Below are positions 38,601-46,007 of a DNA stretch of 64,000 bases, piece by piece. Source of the stretch: JACJXF01 sp964349045 (GTDB lineage: Bacteria > Bacteroidota > Bacteroidia > Bacteroidales > GCA-2748055). Below the pieces are notes generated by a model, which was not told where the DNA came from, did no database searches, and worked only from the letters and a program-made list of their open reading frames with translations. The stretch is taken from positions 22,857-86,856 of the forward strand of contig CAYGFI010000005.1 of assembly GCA_964349045.1 (NCBI GenBank). The letters run 5' to 3'. The translations under genes were made by a program, and so were the position numbers. The stretch's first letter is position 1. Every line of letters starts with the position of its first letter.

Positions 38601-39442
38601 ATTCCAATACATATTTTGAAGTAATAGCTGAAAACGGAACTACCAAGATTGTTTACCAGCTGATACCAAACATGATGAACAGCGGTGCATTTGTAACCTC
38701 CAATGTTTTTACTGTAAACCATTCGGCTTCACTCATATCTGATGTTCCTGATGGTGCCGGAGTATATGGTTTTATGAAGTATATTATACCTGCTCCAGGT
38801 GCAACAGTTAAACTGATTGATAAACTTGGTTATGAAAGGACCATGGGTAATATCTATGTAGACGACCGGATTTTAGTTACTTCTGAAGATGGTCTGACAA
38901 CCAAGATATATTATCTGAAGGTTTTACGTGAAATATCCAATTACCTTGCATATGTATTATCCGATATCTATGCTGTTGATCAGATAGGGTATACAATTAC
39001 AGGTGATTTCAGTGTTGCAACCACTGTAAGCAGCTTCCTCGCAAACCTTATCCCCGCTGAAGGAGCTACAATGAAGGTAACAAACGCTGCTGGTGTTCAA
39101 CAAACCGGCAACATGGCGGTTGGTAATTTACTTGTTGTTTCTGCAGGTGATGGTATTACCACGGTAACCTATTCACTTGAAGTTGGAACAAGTGTACGCA
39201 ATATCAACGCTGGTTCAATAAATGTTTATCCAAACCCGAGTAACGGAATGATCTATGTCTCCGGCCTCGAAACAGGACACAGGGTAGCCGTTACCAATAT
39301 GCTGGGTCAGAGATTGATTGACAGGGAAGTTAAACAGAACATCGAAATGTTCAACCTGGAAGGTCAGTCTGGCGGAGTTTATTTCATAACTGTTAATAAC
39401 GGAAACCAGGTTGTAGGTCGCTACAAACTGATTCTGCAATAA
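35618..39442 (+). CDS. Large T9SS-secreted lamin-tail-domain protein
   Basis: This is a 1274-residue secreted protein. The start at 35618 begins MKTKLLLIVLLMVAGILNAQ, a clean signal peptide; the open frame reaches 63 bp further upstream without a plausible leader. The first lamin-tail (LTD) domain follows the signal peptide (LVITEYRGDDSRQNFVEISN), and a second lies near residues 580-640 (FVWMNDFRNTFLEVVNPGTE). Several repeated beta-sandwich modules follow, such as VLTSTQYTIAITGATGTISG and the STVSSFLANLIPAEGATMKV type. The last about 75 residues are a type A T9SS sorting tail (VYPNPSNGMIYVSGLE, NMLGQRLID, GVYFITVNNG). It has no enzyme motif; a cell-surface scaffold or glycan-binding role is inferred. 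It is preceded by promoter B and closed by a strong terminator. Confidence 0.8.
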   Translation: MKTKLLLIVLLMVAGILNAQDTIRTLVITEYRGDDSRQNFVEISNVGTTTLNLANFQIGTVSPWSTPIERGNLRKAWNLIGNTPWPFTVVLRLPEKNLAPGKSFTIGPLYDWNPEAFNRGDPRGIRVMNKKEWWTLADIQAHFPENPKQPDPTDSANIWHRLIDQWGGAYGIYLAQYLSPTDSVVIDLVNVYEWDADGTRDESPHDVAGVTHATRTATLIRKFSVKKGNLDFLKAAGLDYTDSEWIPIPHLTGGWEPHRSLFWTAGNHGDYNLDEATLTSNTVDINWTNHVLTVPWGVRRDDSLMYQFNRKPGLAWHFDYAPSSVDSAFYSLRTGDAMTIYACGNDVDIIKFDIVVSPPTAGENRVVPKKMGNLHGYFSLGPPSWVVTDKVPGMDTIQEIPFGIRSDTLLKYLEKAPEANWEFEWVDGNVRTDLQTGDILKVTAKNASVKRYYIKPNKIQKSHNANLASITWPDIPEFYKGLYGWVGDTIPTFATSKTEYILQVPLDVTGIPALVGKTQNINAQLEVDRAKNLTGSNADKTVTFTVTAQDDTTIMVYKVQLEKEKDLSNIQPWVGKPFISQFVWMNDFRNTFLEVVNPGTEPLDLSNYMIVSGYAANPADAIRQAAGTGDFAERYRKYIPGYKWVPEADWATKPGIAQPDVNIDPIVQAGDVFVLAQIYWDSPDGSAPTFIKPQVDLDLANNPWDEPLAQWSSLEMWFGKVYLFEILNDSVKTGKKPATDPNDFELLDCFADNAGQWNVGGIPAGQTFGYTRKPEVYLGNPVIGGSFGTTEENSEWVMLNEARLQAKGYPWPNWRAYTCEGIGSHFMKAYTGYMSIVGSNAYKVSEGYTNAETIRGIVTGTTVSDFLAALSKVDEGQTLTVKRAGVAVLSTSALVNGDVLEVVSADAVNTTKYTLEVTAGGLPDNAVLTSTQYTIAITGATGTISGFDYSVPLRTIVENVVVPDGATFNVIDGNNAYVPLMILNYDTILVAVRVNSNTYFEVIAENGTTKIVYQLIPNMMNSGAFVTSNVFTVNHSASLISDVPDGAGVYGFMKYIIPAPGATVKLIDKLGYERTMGNIYVDDRILVTSEDGLTTKIYYLKVLREISNYLAYVLSDIYAVDQIGYTITGDFSVATTVSSFLANLIPAEGATMKVTNAAGVQQTGNMAVGNLLVVSAGDGITTVTYSLEVGTSVRNINAGSINVYPNPSNGMIYVSGLETGHRVAVTNMLGQRLIDREVKQNIEMFNLEGQSGGVYFITVNNGNQVVGRYKLILQ

Positions 39443-39459
39443 CATTTTTCTAAACTAAA

Positions 39460-39499
39460 AAAGAGGCTGTCTCTGCATGGAGACGGCCTCTTTCTTTTT
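39460..39499 (+). terminator. Strong rho-independent terminator
   Basis: AAAGAGGC (39460-39467) pairs with GCCTCTTT (39486-39493), extended inward by TGTCTC/GAGACG, then a T-rich run (TCTTTTT). It ends the lamin-tail gene transcript, so the next gene depends on read-through or its own unseen promoter. Confidence 0.88.
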
Positions 39500-39605
39500 G
39501 AATGCTTTGCAGATTTTGTTTTTACAATTCACCTGCACATCAATACCTACCCGAAAATATATCCCTGCAGGAATTGGTAAATAAAAATTTAAAACAGATA
39601 TAAAA

Positions 39606-41708
39606 ATGGGATCGGTCATTTCACGAACATTTCGATTTTCTCTTTTATTCCTGATCCTGGTCAGTGCCATTCTTATGGTAACCTCAGGTCAGAATATGCC
39701 TGTCCAAAAAACAGAAGGAGAAATAATTCTGACACAAAACTCTCCATTGGTTGGCGCCATTCGATGGGATGGATGGGTTGGAAACAAAGGATCCTGGCAA
39801 ATAGGTCCAATAGTGGAACGCACACTGGGGCCTTCTAAATTTCACTACAGGGCGCCCTTTTTTAGCATTGTAACCGGCAAGGACTCCATTTCAATTGACG
39901 GCACAACCCAGGAAATCATGGATAAGGAGATTGTCTTTGCAACGGAGGCAGGTATTGATTACTGGGCATACTGCTGGTATCCCGATGGATGTGGATTGGA
40001 ATTAGCCCGAAAATTGCACCAGACCAGTATACTTGCCAACGATGTAAAGTGGTGTGTAATTTTAGGAACCTTCGAGGTAAATGTATTAAATAATTATGGT
40101 GCCTCTCTGGTTAATGATTTTGCCCGTGAAAACTATCAGAAGGTATTAGGTGGCCGCCCATTAATTTACCTGTATAGCAGCGATTTAACCAGGGCAGGCC
40201 TGGATAAGTTAAGAGCAATGACTATTGCAAAAAATTTAAAAACACCTTATGTTGTAGTAATGGCATGGGATGCAGCTTCAGCGGCAGACTATTGTCAGGT
40301 CATCGGTGCCGATGCAATAAGCAGCTATGCTGCCCTGGGAAATAATAATCGTCCTTTTACTGAAGTAATTCCCCCCCAAAGTAAGGCAAATTGGGAAAAA
40401 TTTGCTGCAAAAAAAGAAGTTGTTCCCTGGGTTTGCACAGGATGGAATGCTAAACCCCGTATGGAAAGCGAAAATCCATGGAGTTCTTACTATTCGGATG
40501 CAACAAACTGCCAGGATGCGACCGCAAATGATATAAAAGATTTTTTGCTATCAGCAATTGATTGGACAGTTTCTCACAGGAGTAAGGTTGTTGCAAATAC
40601 CCTGATCATGTATGCCTGGAATGAACACGATGAAGGCTATGGTGCAATTTGTCCTACACTTGGAACAGACGGGATGCCAGATACCGAAAGACTCGATTCG
40701 GTTAGAGTGGCACTTCAGGGAAGAATGAAAGATACCATCATAATCAGGTCGTTTCAACTGAATGTTGTGGTAAAAGATGTTGAATTGAATAGTCCAATAA
40801 GTGATGCAAGGGTAATGATTAATAAGGATACCGTGATTTCTGATCAGGAAGGAATCTCTTATTACAACAGTGTACCTGAAAATTTTGTTTTGAGTATTGA
40901 AAATGACAAATATCTGCCTGTTACCAGAAGATCTATCTCTGTAAATAGTGATACAACTCTCATCTTTTATCTTATTCAACGCGGTTTTAATGTATCCCTC
41001 ACCCTGATGGATAATAAAACTCATGAACCATTCTGGGGTGCCCGTGTAACTGTTGATTCAAATACTCAGGTAACAGATGGATCCGGCCAGGTATTATTTT
41101 CTCTGAGGAGTGGCACCTATGAGTATACCATAAATAAAATTTCCTATCAGGTTGAAACCGGAAATATCTCTATTACTTCAGATACCAGTATAATCTTCTA
41201 CCTGACTCAAACCCATGCTGAGGCCAAATTCCGGTTGTATGACGGCCTGACGCCCCTGAATAACGCAATCATAAAGGTAAATAGTGATTCTCTTTTGACA
41301 AACGCTATTGGAATAGCGCTGTTTAAACTACTCCCGCTGAATTATTTATATTCGTATTCTATCATAAAAGAAGGTTATAATAGTAATTATGGAGAGTTTT
41401 TTCTGAGTAAAGATACATTGATTGACATTTCTGCGGAAAGAAATAACCTGGGTTCTGAACTTTTATTAAACCCACACAATATGAAATTATGGCCCAATCC
41501 GGCGTCCGGATTCCTTCACTGCTCCTTTCCTACAAGGTTTTTAAACAGTACTTTCATAATTACTGATATGGCTGGAAATGAAATTTATTCAGTTGTATTG
41601 AATGAGACAGAATTTAGTTTAAGTCTGAGGGATTTCCATTCGGGCACGTATTTCCTTCGGGTAATCTCAGATTATAATTATACAGGTATTCTTATTATCA
41701 GTAAATGA
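39606..41708 (+). CDS. T9SS-secreted GH99-like glycosidase with regulatory-like beta repeats
   Basis: This is a 700-residue exported enzyme. After a signal peptide (about 1-28) comes a catalytic barrel (about 48-370) with GAIRWDGWVG, HYRAPFFS, GIDYWAYCWYPDGCG and MYAWNEHDEGYG (Trp338, Glu340 and Glu343 as candidate catalytic residues). These recall the WNEW-x-EG loop of GH99/GH71/WbsX-type barrels. About 375-625 hold three carboxypeptidase-regulatory-like beta domains, and about 630-700 a T9SS sorting tail (LWPNPASGFLHCSF, MAGNEIYS, GTYFLRVIS). The barrel is closely related to the lipoprotein at 44839 and more distantly to 55148. The exact activity is unknown; endo-acting cleavage is a guess from GH99 relatives. 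Confidence 0.75.
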   Translation: MGSVISRTFRFSLLFLILVSAILMVTSGQNMPVQKTEGEIILTQNSPLVGAIRWDGWVGNKGSWQIGPIVERTLGPSKFHYRAPFFSIVTGKDSISIDGTTQEIMDKEIVFATEAGIDYWAYCWYPDGCGLELARKLHQTSILANDVKWCVILGTFEVNVLNNYGASLVNDFARENYQKVLGGRPLIYLYSSDLTRAGLDKLRAMTIAKNLKTPYVVVMAWDAASAADYCQVIGADAISSYAALGNNNRPFTEVIPPQSKANWEKFAAKKEVVPWVCTGWNAKPRMESENPWSSYYSDATNCQDATANDIKDFLLSAIDWTVSHRSKVVANTLIMYAWNEHDEGYGAICPTLGTDGMPDTERLDSVRVALQGRMKDTIIIRSFQLNVVVKDVELNSPISDARVMINKDTVISDQEGISYYNSVPENFVLSIENDKYLPVTRRSISVNSDTTLIFYLIQRGFNVSLTLMDNKTHEPFWGARVTVDSNTQVTDGSGQVLFSLRSGTYEYTINKISYQVETGNISITSDTSIIFYLTQTHAEAKFRLYDGLTPLNNAIIKVNSDSLLTNAIGIALFKLLPLNYLYSYSIIKEGYNSNYGEFFLSKDTLIDISAERNNLGSELLLNPHNMKLWPNPASGFLHCSFPTRFLNSTFIITDMAGNEIYSVVLNETEFSLSLRDFHSGTYFLRVISDYNYTGILIISK

Positions 41709-41948
41709 TAAGTTTCCAAATTAACTGGAATGATTGATCAAAAATTTTTGTTCGACGAAAATTAGACATAATACCAAAGCTCTATCATTTTTATTATAGG
41801 AATTACCTTATTCCAGAGAAAGAAAAGCCCTCAAACCCGGGGTAGTGCTTGTCACGCCTTGCGGGAGGTTGGGGAGGGGAATTAAGAATAATTTCTATAA
41901 AAAAGTCGCTCTTGAGGTACAAAAACAATTAAATTAATCCAAATTGTT

Positions 41949-42011
41949 CATTTAGTGTAAACTAAAGTTCATTTTGTCTATTTTACAATGAATTAAATTA
42001 CCATAAATTTA
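41949..42011 (+). promoter_or_regulatory. AraC-type box C with -7 element, driving a sulfatase
   Basis: The box 41949-41983 has half-sites CATTTAGTG and CATTTTGTC 21 bp apart, with TAAATTTA (42004-42011) exactly 20 bp downstream. It lies in the 414-bp gap 41709-42122, which otherwise contains a GC-rich patch at 41825-41880 (GC-rich strings such as CCCGGGG and GGGGAGGGG) and no gene. Confidence 0.68.
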
Positions 42012-42122
42012 CTTTTGCCAGGGATAAATTTCAATTTGAGAAGTTCATGACTTACATTTCTTTTAGCAAAAGGATCAACCATAAAACTCAGAATAGCCCA
42101 AATTTCACCAATCCTAAATCTG

Positions 42123-43523
42123 ATGATGATTAAATCTTGCTTAAATCTAAATCGAAGTACATCAGCTTTAATCCTGTTCTCAGGGCTTTCATTATCAGGA
42201 TGCGTCAAAGAGGATCCGTTAAAACCCAATTTTTTGATCATCCTTACAGATGATTTAACCTACCGTGCCCTGGGCTATAATAATGAACTGGTAAAAACAC
42301 CTAATCTTGATAAGCTTGCCCGCCAGGGTATCATTTTTGACCGCGCTTATATTTCCACACCAGTATGTGCTGCAAGCAGGGCAAGTATGTTAACCGGACT
42401 TTATCCGCAGACAAATGGCACTGTGGCCTTAGATACAAAGTCATTTATCAAAAATATTGTTCAGGAAAAAAGGTTCAAAACATTACCCCAGGTTCTGAAT
42501 GAAGCTGGTTATAAAAGTTATTTTAGCGGGAAGTCTCATTTAGGAGATCCCAAAGATTACGGATTTCATTTCGGAAAAGAAACTCCTGATTATGATGATA
42601 AAACAGCATTTGAGGATGTATACGGATTTATCGATTCACCAGAATTCGGACAAAAACCATTTTTACTATGGCTTGCTGTAAGGCAACCCCATGTGCCACT
42701 TAAGCCGGAAGAGAAATGGCTTAAACTTTATTCAGAAACAAATTTCCCCATAGAAAAGAATTTTTTGAAGGAACCTCCTTCAGAAAGTTTTTATAACCAG
42801 GGCCTTCCTGGTGAAAATTTCTACCGGGATTCTGATTACACTGATAATTATAAAAATTTACCGGCCGGCCCTCCACGACCTGTTGAAGTCATCCGTGAAT
42901 TTACCAAAGCGTACTACGCTACAATAAGTCATCTCGACTTTCAGATTGGTGAATTAATTGATCAGCTTCAATCCAAAAACCTGTTCGAAAATACAGTATT
43001 GATTTTTTTATCCGATAATGGGTATTTTTTAGGGAACCATGGTCTAGGCAACAAATTAACCATGCACGAAGAGTCAGTCCGTGTTCCGATGTTTATTTAT
43101 TGGGATAAACTCCCTAAAACCAATATTCACTCGGATGCACTTGTCTCGAGCGTGGATGTATTTCCTACCATTCTTGACCTGGCTGGAATAGATATACCTG
43201 ATTATCTTCAGGGGATTTCATTAAAGCCCTTGCTTGCAAATCCCTCGATGCAACTGAATGAATATGTTGCCAGTGAAAGTGTTGGAGTAGGAGGAGAATT
43301 GGGTTTAGGGCACAGAATGATCGTGAAGGATAAATGGAAATATATTCTGTCGGATACGGGAGACGAGGCACTTTTTTATTTAGAGGATGATCTTTATGAA
43401 ATTGACAACCTGATAGATGACATACAACACCAGGGGGAGGTCTTTAAATTAAAAGCTTTTTTGATAGATTGGAAAAACAAAACCGGAGACAATAAAGATA
43501 TTCCTGTCGGAATGCCCAAATAA
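42123..43523 (+). CDS. Formylglycine-dependent sulfatase, lipoprotein (sulfatase S1 family)
   Basis: This is a 466-residue alkaline-phosphatase-fold sulfatase. The signal peptide is followed by lipobox LSLSGCVKE (Cys27). Asp43-Asp44 in ILTDDLTYRALGY supply metal ligands, and Cys82 in CAASRASMLTG is the C-x-[PA]-S-R formylglycine site. Later motifs are FSGKSHLGD and ILIFLSDNGYFLGNHG-like text with the DNG metal site. It removes sulfate esters from the glycan, probably in the periplasm. A maturase is needed and is not in the window. It is directly behind AraC-type box C and is followed by its own terminator, so it can be expressed alone. The first two codons are both ATG. Confidence 0.93.
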   Translation: MMIKSCLNLNRSTSALILFSGLSLSGCVKEDPLKPNFLIILTDDLTYRALGYNNELVKTPNLDKLARQGIIFDRAYISTPVCAASRASMLTGLYPQTNGTVALDTKSFIKNIVQEKRFKTLPQVLNEAGYKSYFSGKSHLGDPKDYGFHFGKETPDYDDKTAFEDVYGFIDSPEFGQKPFLLWLAVRQPHVPLKPEEKWLKLYSETNFPIEKNFLKEPPSESFYNQGLPGENFYRDSDYTDNYKNLPAGPPRPVEVIREFTKAYYATISHLDFQIGELIDQLQSKNLFENTVLIFLSDNGYFLGNHGLGNKLTMHEESVRVPMFIYWDKLPKTNIHSDALVSSVDVFPTILDLAGIDIPDYLQGISLKPLLANPSMQLNEYVASESVGVGGELGLGHRMIVKDKWKYILSDTGDEALFYLEDDLYEIDNLIDDIQHQGEVFKLKAFLIDWKNKTGDNKDIPVGMPK

Positions 43524-43527
43524 CAAA

Positions 43528-43575
43528 AAAGCGTACAATATATTTCAATATTATTGTATGCTTTAATATTTTTAC
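43528..43575 (+). terminator. Terminator after the sulfatase gene
   Basis: AAAGCGTACAATA (43528-43540) pairs over 13 bp with TATTGTATGCTTT (43552-43564), including one G-U pair, followed by AATATTTTT. It is likely rho-independent and possibly partial, since the WbsX-like gene begins only 17 bp later. Confidence 0.75.
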
Positions 43576-43591
43576 ATTAAATACTTACATT

Positions 43592-44821
43592 ATGAAATCG
43601 CAACTATTGACTTTCGCATTTTTAACCCTTCTTGTATCCTGCAAACCTGGCAAAAAAGTCAATCAGGAGCCGGATAAAATCACTGTTGCCTCTTACTATT
43701 TTCCCAACTACCATATCAGGGGGGGCGACCATCTCCCTATCAGCAAACAAGCAGTTCTTGATAATAAGTCAGAGTGGGAATTAGTAAAAAATGCAAAGCC
43801 ACGCTTTGAGGGCCATCAGCAGCCAAAAGTTCCGGCATGGGGTTACACCGATGAAAAAGATCCTGCTGTAATGGCAATGAAAATTGAAGCTGCTTCCGAA
43901 TATGGAGTCGATGTTTTTATTTTTGACTGGTACAACTACAACGGCCAGCCATTTTTAAACCAGTGTCTTGACGAGGGATTCCTGAAAGCTGAAAATACAG
44001 ACAAGTTGAAGTTTGCCCTGATGTGGGCCAACCATGACTGGAAAGATCTTTTCCCCTGTAATGAAGGCAACCTTGGTGAACTGCCGGTAATGTATGAAGG
44101 AATGGTTGCAGCTGATGCTTTTGATAAGCTTGGAAATGAAATTATCCGCGACTATTTTACAAAACCAAACTACTGGTTAATTGATGGTAAACCCTATTTT
44201 TCCATTTATGACGTAACAGAATTTATTGAAGGATTTGGAAGTATGGAGGCTGCAAAAGAAGCAATGGAAAACATGAACGAAAAAGCTATTGCAGCAGGGC
44301 TTAAGGGGATTCACTGGAACCTTGTTGCCTGGGGCAATCCAATATTACCCGGACAAAAAGTACCTTCAAGTATTCCGGAGCTCATTACAAAACTCGGTTT
44401 TAATTCTGCTACTTCTTATGTATGGATTCATCATGTTCAGTTACCTGAGGTGCAAAACGATTATAATACTGCACGGGAAAAATATTTTACCCATTGGGAT
44501 AAAGCAAAAGAAGAATATGGAGTACCCTACTTCCCGAATGTTTCCATGGGATGGGATTCTTCTCCCCGTACAAACCAGGAAATGGGATGGAAACATACAT
44601 CGGGATATCCTTACACAGGGATACTGGTAAATAATACACCTGAAAACTTCAAAGAAGCACTACAACTGACAAAAGCCAGATTGCTTTCAGACCCTGATGG
44701 TCCGCGCATATTTAACATCAACTGCTGGAATGAATGGACCGAGGGAAGCTACCTTGAACCAGATACTATTAACGGTATGGCATATTTAGAATCTATTAAG
44801 GAAGTATTTAAAAGCAATTGA
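43592..44821 (+). CDS. WbsX/GH99-like lipoprotein, likely glycoside hydrolase
   Basis: This is a 409-residue exported lipoprotein (LVSCKPGKK). The WbsX-type barrel shows SYYFPNYHI at the first strand, FEGHQQPKVPAWGYTDEKDP, FIFDWYNYNG, FALMWANHDW and the C-terminal WNEWTEGSYLEPD (379-391; Glu381 and Glu384 as candidates). WbsX proteins are named as glycosyltransferases in databases but are clan relatives of GH99/GH71. Export and position among sulfatases and rhamnosidase argue for hydrolysis. Two relatives lie at 50696 and 59712. The next gene starts 17 bp after the stop. Confidence 0.82.
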   Translation: MKSQLLTFAFLTLLVSCKPGKKVNQEPDKITVASYYFPNYHIRGGDHLPISKQAVLDNKSEWELVKNAKPRFEGHQQPKVPAWGYTDEKDPAVMAMKIEAASEYGVDVFIFDWYNYNGQPFLNQCLDEGFLKAENTDKLKFALMWANHDWKDLFPCNEGNLGELPVMYEGMVAADAFDKLGNEIIRDYFTKPNYWLIDGKPYFSIYDVTEFIEGFGSMEAAKEAMENMNEKAIAAGLKGIHWNLVAWGNPILPGQKVPSSIPELITKLGFNSATSYVWIHHVQLPEVQNDYNTAREKYFTHWDKAKEEYGVPYFPNVSMGWDSSPRTNQEMGWKHTSGYPYTGILVNNTPENFKEALQLTKARLLSDPDGPRIFNINCWNEWTEGSYLEPDTINGMAYLESIKEVFKSN

Positions 44822-44838
44822 TTATTAATCAGATCAAT

Positions 44839-45918
44839 ATGGAAAATATTAAAGACAAAATCCTCTTGCTGTTTGCTTTTACTGTCTTGTCATATGGCAC
44901 AGGATGCAACCATGCAACAAAGGAACCTGAAAAAATTATTGTTGGTGCAATTCGCTGGGATGGCTGGGTTGGGGAAAAAGGTTCATGGCAGATTGGCCCG
45001 ATTCTGGAACGAACAATGGGACCGGAGAGATTTCATTACAGGGCGCCATTTTTCAGTAAAGTTCTTGGAAAAGATTCCATTTCAATAGATGGAACCAGCC
45101 AGGAAATTATGGATATGGAAATTGCCTACGCAAAAGATGCCGGGATTGATTACTGGGCCTATTGTTATTATCCCGATGGTTGTGGACTTGAACTTGCCAG
45201 GAAACTTCACCAGACAAGTAACTATTCAAATGATATAAACTGGTGTGCCATTTTAGGGGCTTCAATCGCTGCTGATTCAACCATGGATTATAGTAAAAGT
45301 CTGGTATCTGATTTCGCAAAGGAGAACTATCAGAAAGTGTCAGATGGGCGACCCTTGATTTATTTACTTCATGGAAGTAACATAAGCAGGGCTGAAATCG
45401 ACCAGCTGCGGACAATGTGTATTGAAAGCAATCTGAAAAATCCTTACGTTGTGGCAATGGAATGGAGTGCTGATCTCGCTTCAGAATATTGTGATAAATT
45501 AGGAGCCGATGCCATCAGTTGTTATGCCACGCTGGGAAAAGACACCAGACCTTTCGCAGAAATAATTCCACCCCAAAGTTTAATACTCTGGGAATCCTAT
45601 GCAACAAAAAAGGCAGTGGTTCCATGGGTTAGCACCGGTTGGAATGCAAAACCCCGGATGGATAGTCCAAACCCATGGACTAAATATTATGCTGATTCAA
45701 CAAATTGCCAGGACGCGACTCCTGAAGATATCAGGAACTTTCTGCATACAGCAATAAAATGGACCCAATCGAACCGAAATGCTACCGTTGCAAACACTAT
45801 TCTCATGTATGCCTGGAATGAACATGATGAAGGCTACGGGGCTATTTGTCCGACACTTGGGAAAGATGGAAAGCCAAACACCGAAAGACTTAATGCGGTT
45901 AAGGACGCACTGAAATAA
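44839..45918 (+). CDS. GH99-like lipoprotein, paralogue of the T9SS enzyme
   Basis: This is a 359-residue lipoprotein (SYGTGCNHA). The start at ATG 44839 is preferred over a TTG at 44818 that overlaps the previous gene. Its barrel follows the protein at 39606 residue for residue: GAIRWDGWVG, HYRAPFFS, GIDYWAYCYYPDGCG, WVSTGWNAKPRM and YAWNEHDEGYG (Trp326, Glu328). It lacks the beta repeats and sorting tail and is instead lipid-anchored, so the same chemistry is likely placed in a different envelope layer. It is in operon context with the WbsX-like gene and the GH106-like gene. Confidence 0.78.
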   Translation: MENIKDKILLLFAFTVLSYGTGCNHATKEPEKIIVGAIRWDGWVGEKGSWQIGPILERTMGPERFHYRAPFFSKVLGKDSISIDGTSQEIMDMEIAYAKDAGIDYWAYCYYPDGCGLELARKLHQTSNYSNDINWCAILGASIAADSTMDYSKSLVSDFAKENYQKVSDGRPLIYLLHGSNISRAEIDQLRTMCIESNLKNPYVVAMEWSADLASEYCDKLGADAISCYATLGKDTRPFAEIIPPQSLILWESYATKKAVVPWVSTGWNAKPRMDSPNPWTKYYADSTNCQDATPEDIRNFLHTAIKWTQSNRNATVANTILMYAWNEHDEGYGAICPTLGKDGKPNTERLNAVKDALK

Positions 45919-46007
45919 TAAACCGTTTCTGCAATCACTGATTCGGCCTGAACTATTTCAAGAGGTCCCTACTTCTGCCCTGAAACTGAAAATATGAAAA
46001 ACAGGTA

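Noticed and set aside
41825..41880. GC-rich patch with G-runs as a structured RNA or G-quadruplex
   Set aside because: No symmetric stem or four regular G-tracts were found; probably a dispersed intergenic fragment.
43592..44821. Glycosyltransferase WbsX for polysaccharide synthesis
   Set aside because: The protein is an exported lipoprotein among sulfatases and glycosidases, so a degradative role is more plausible.
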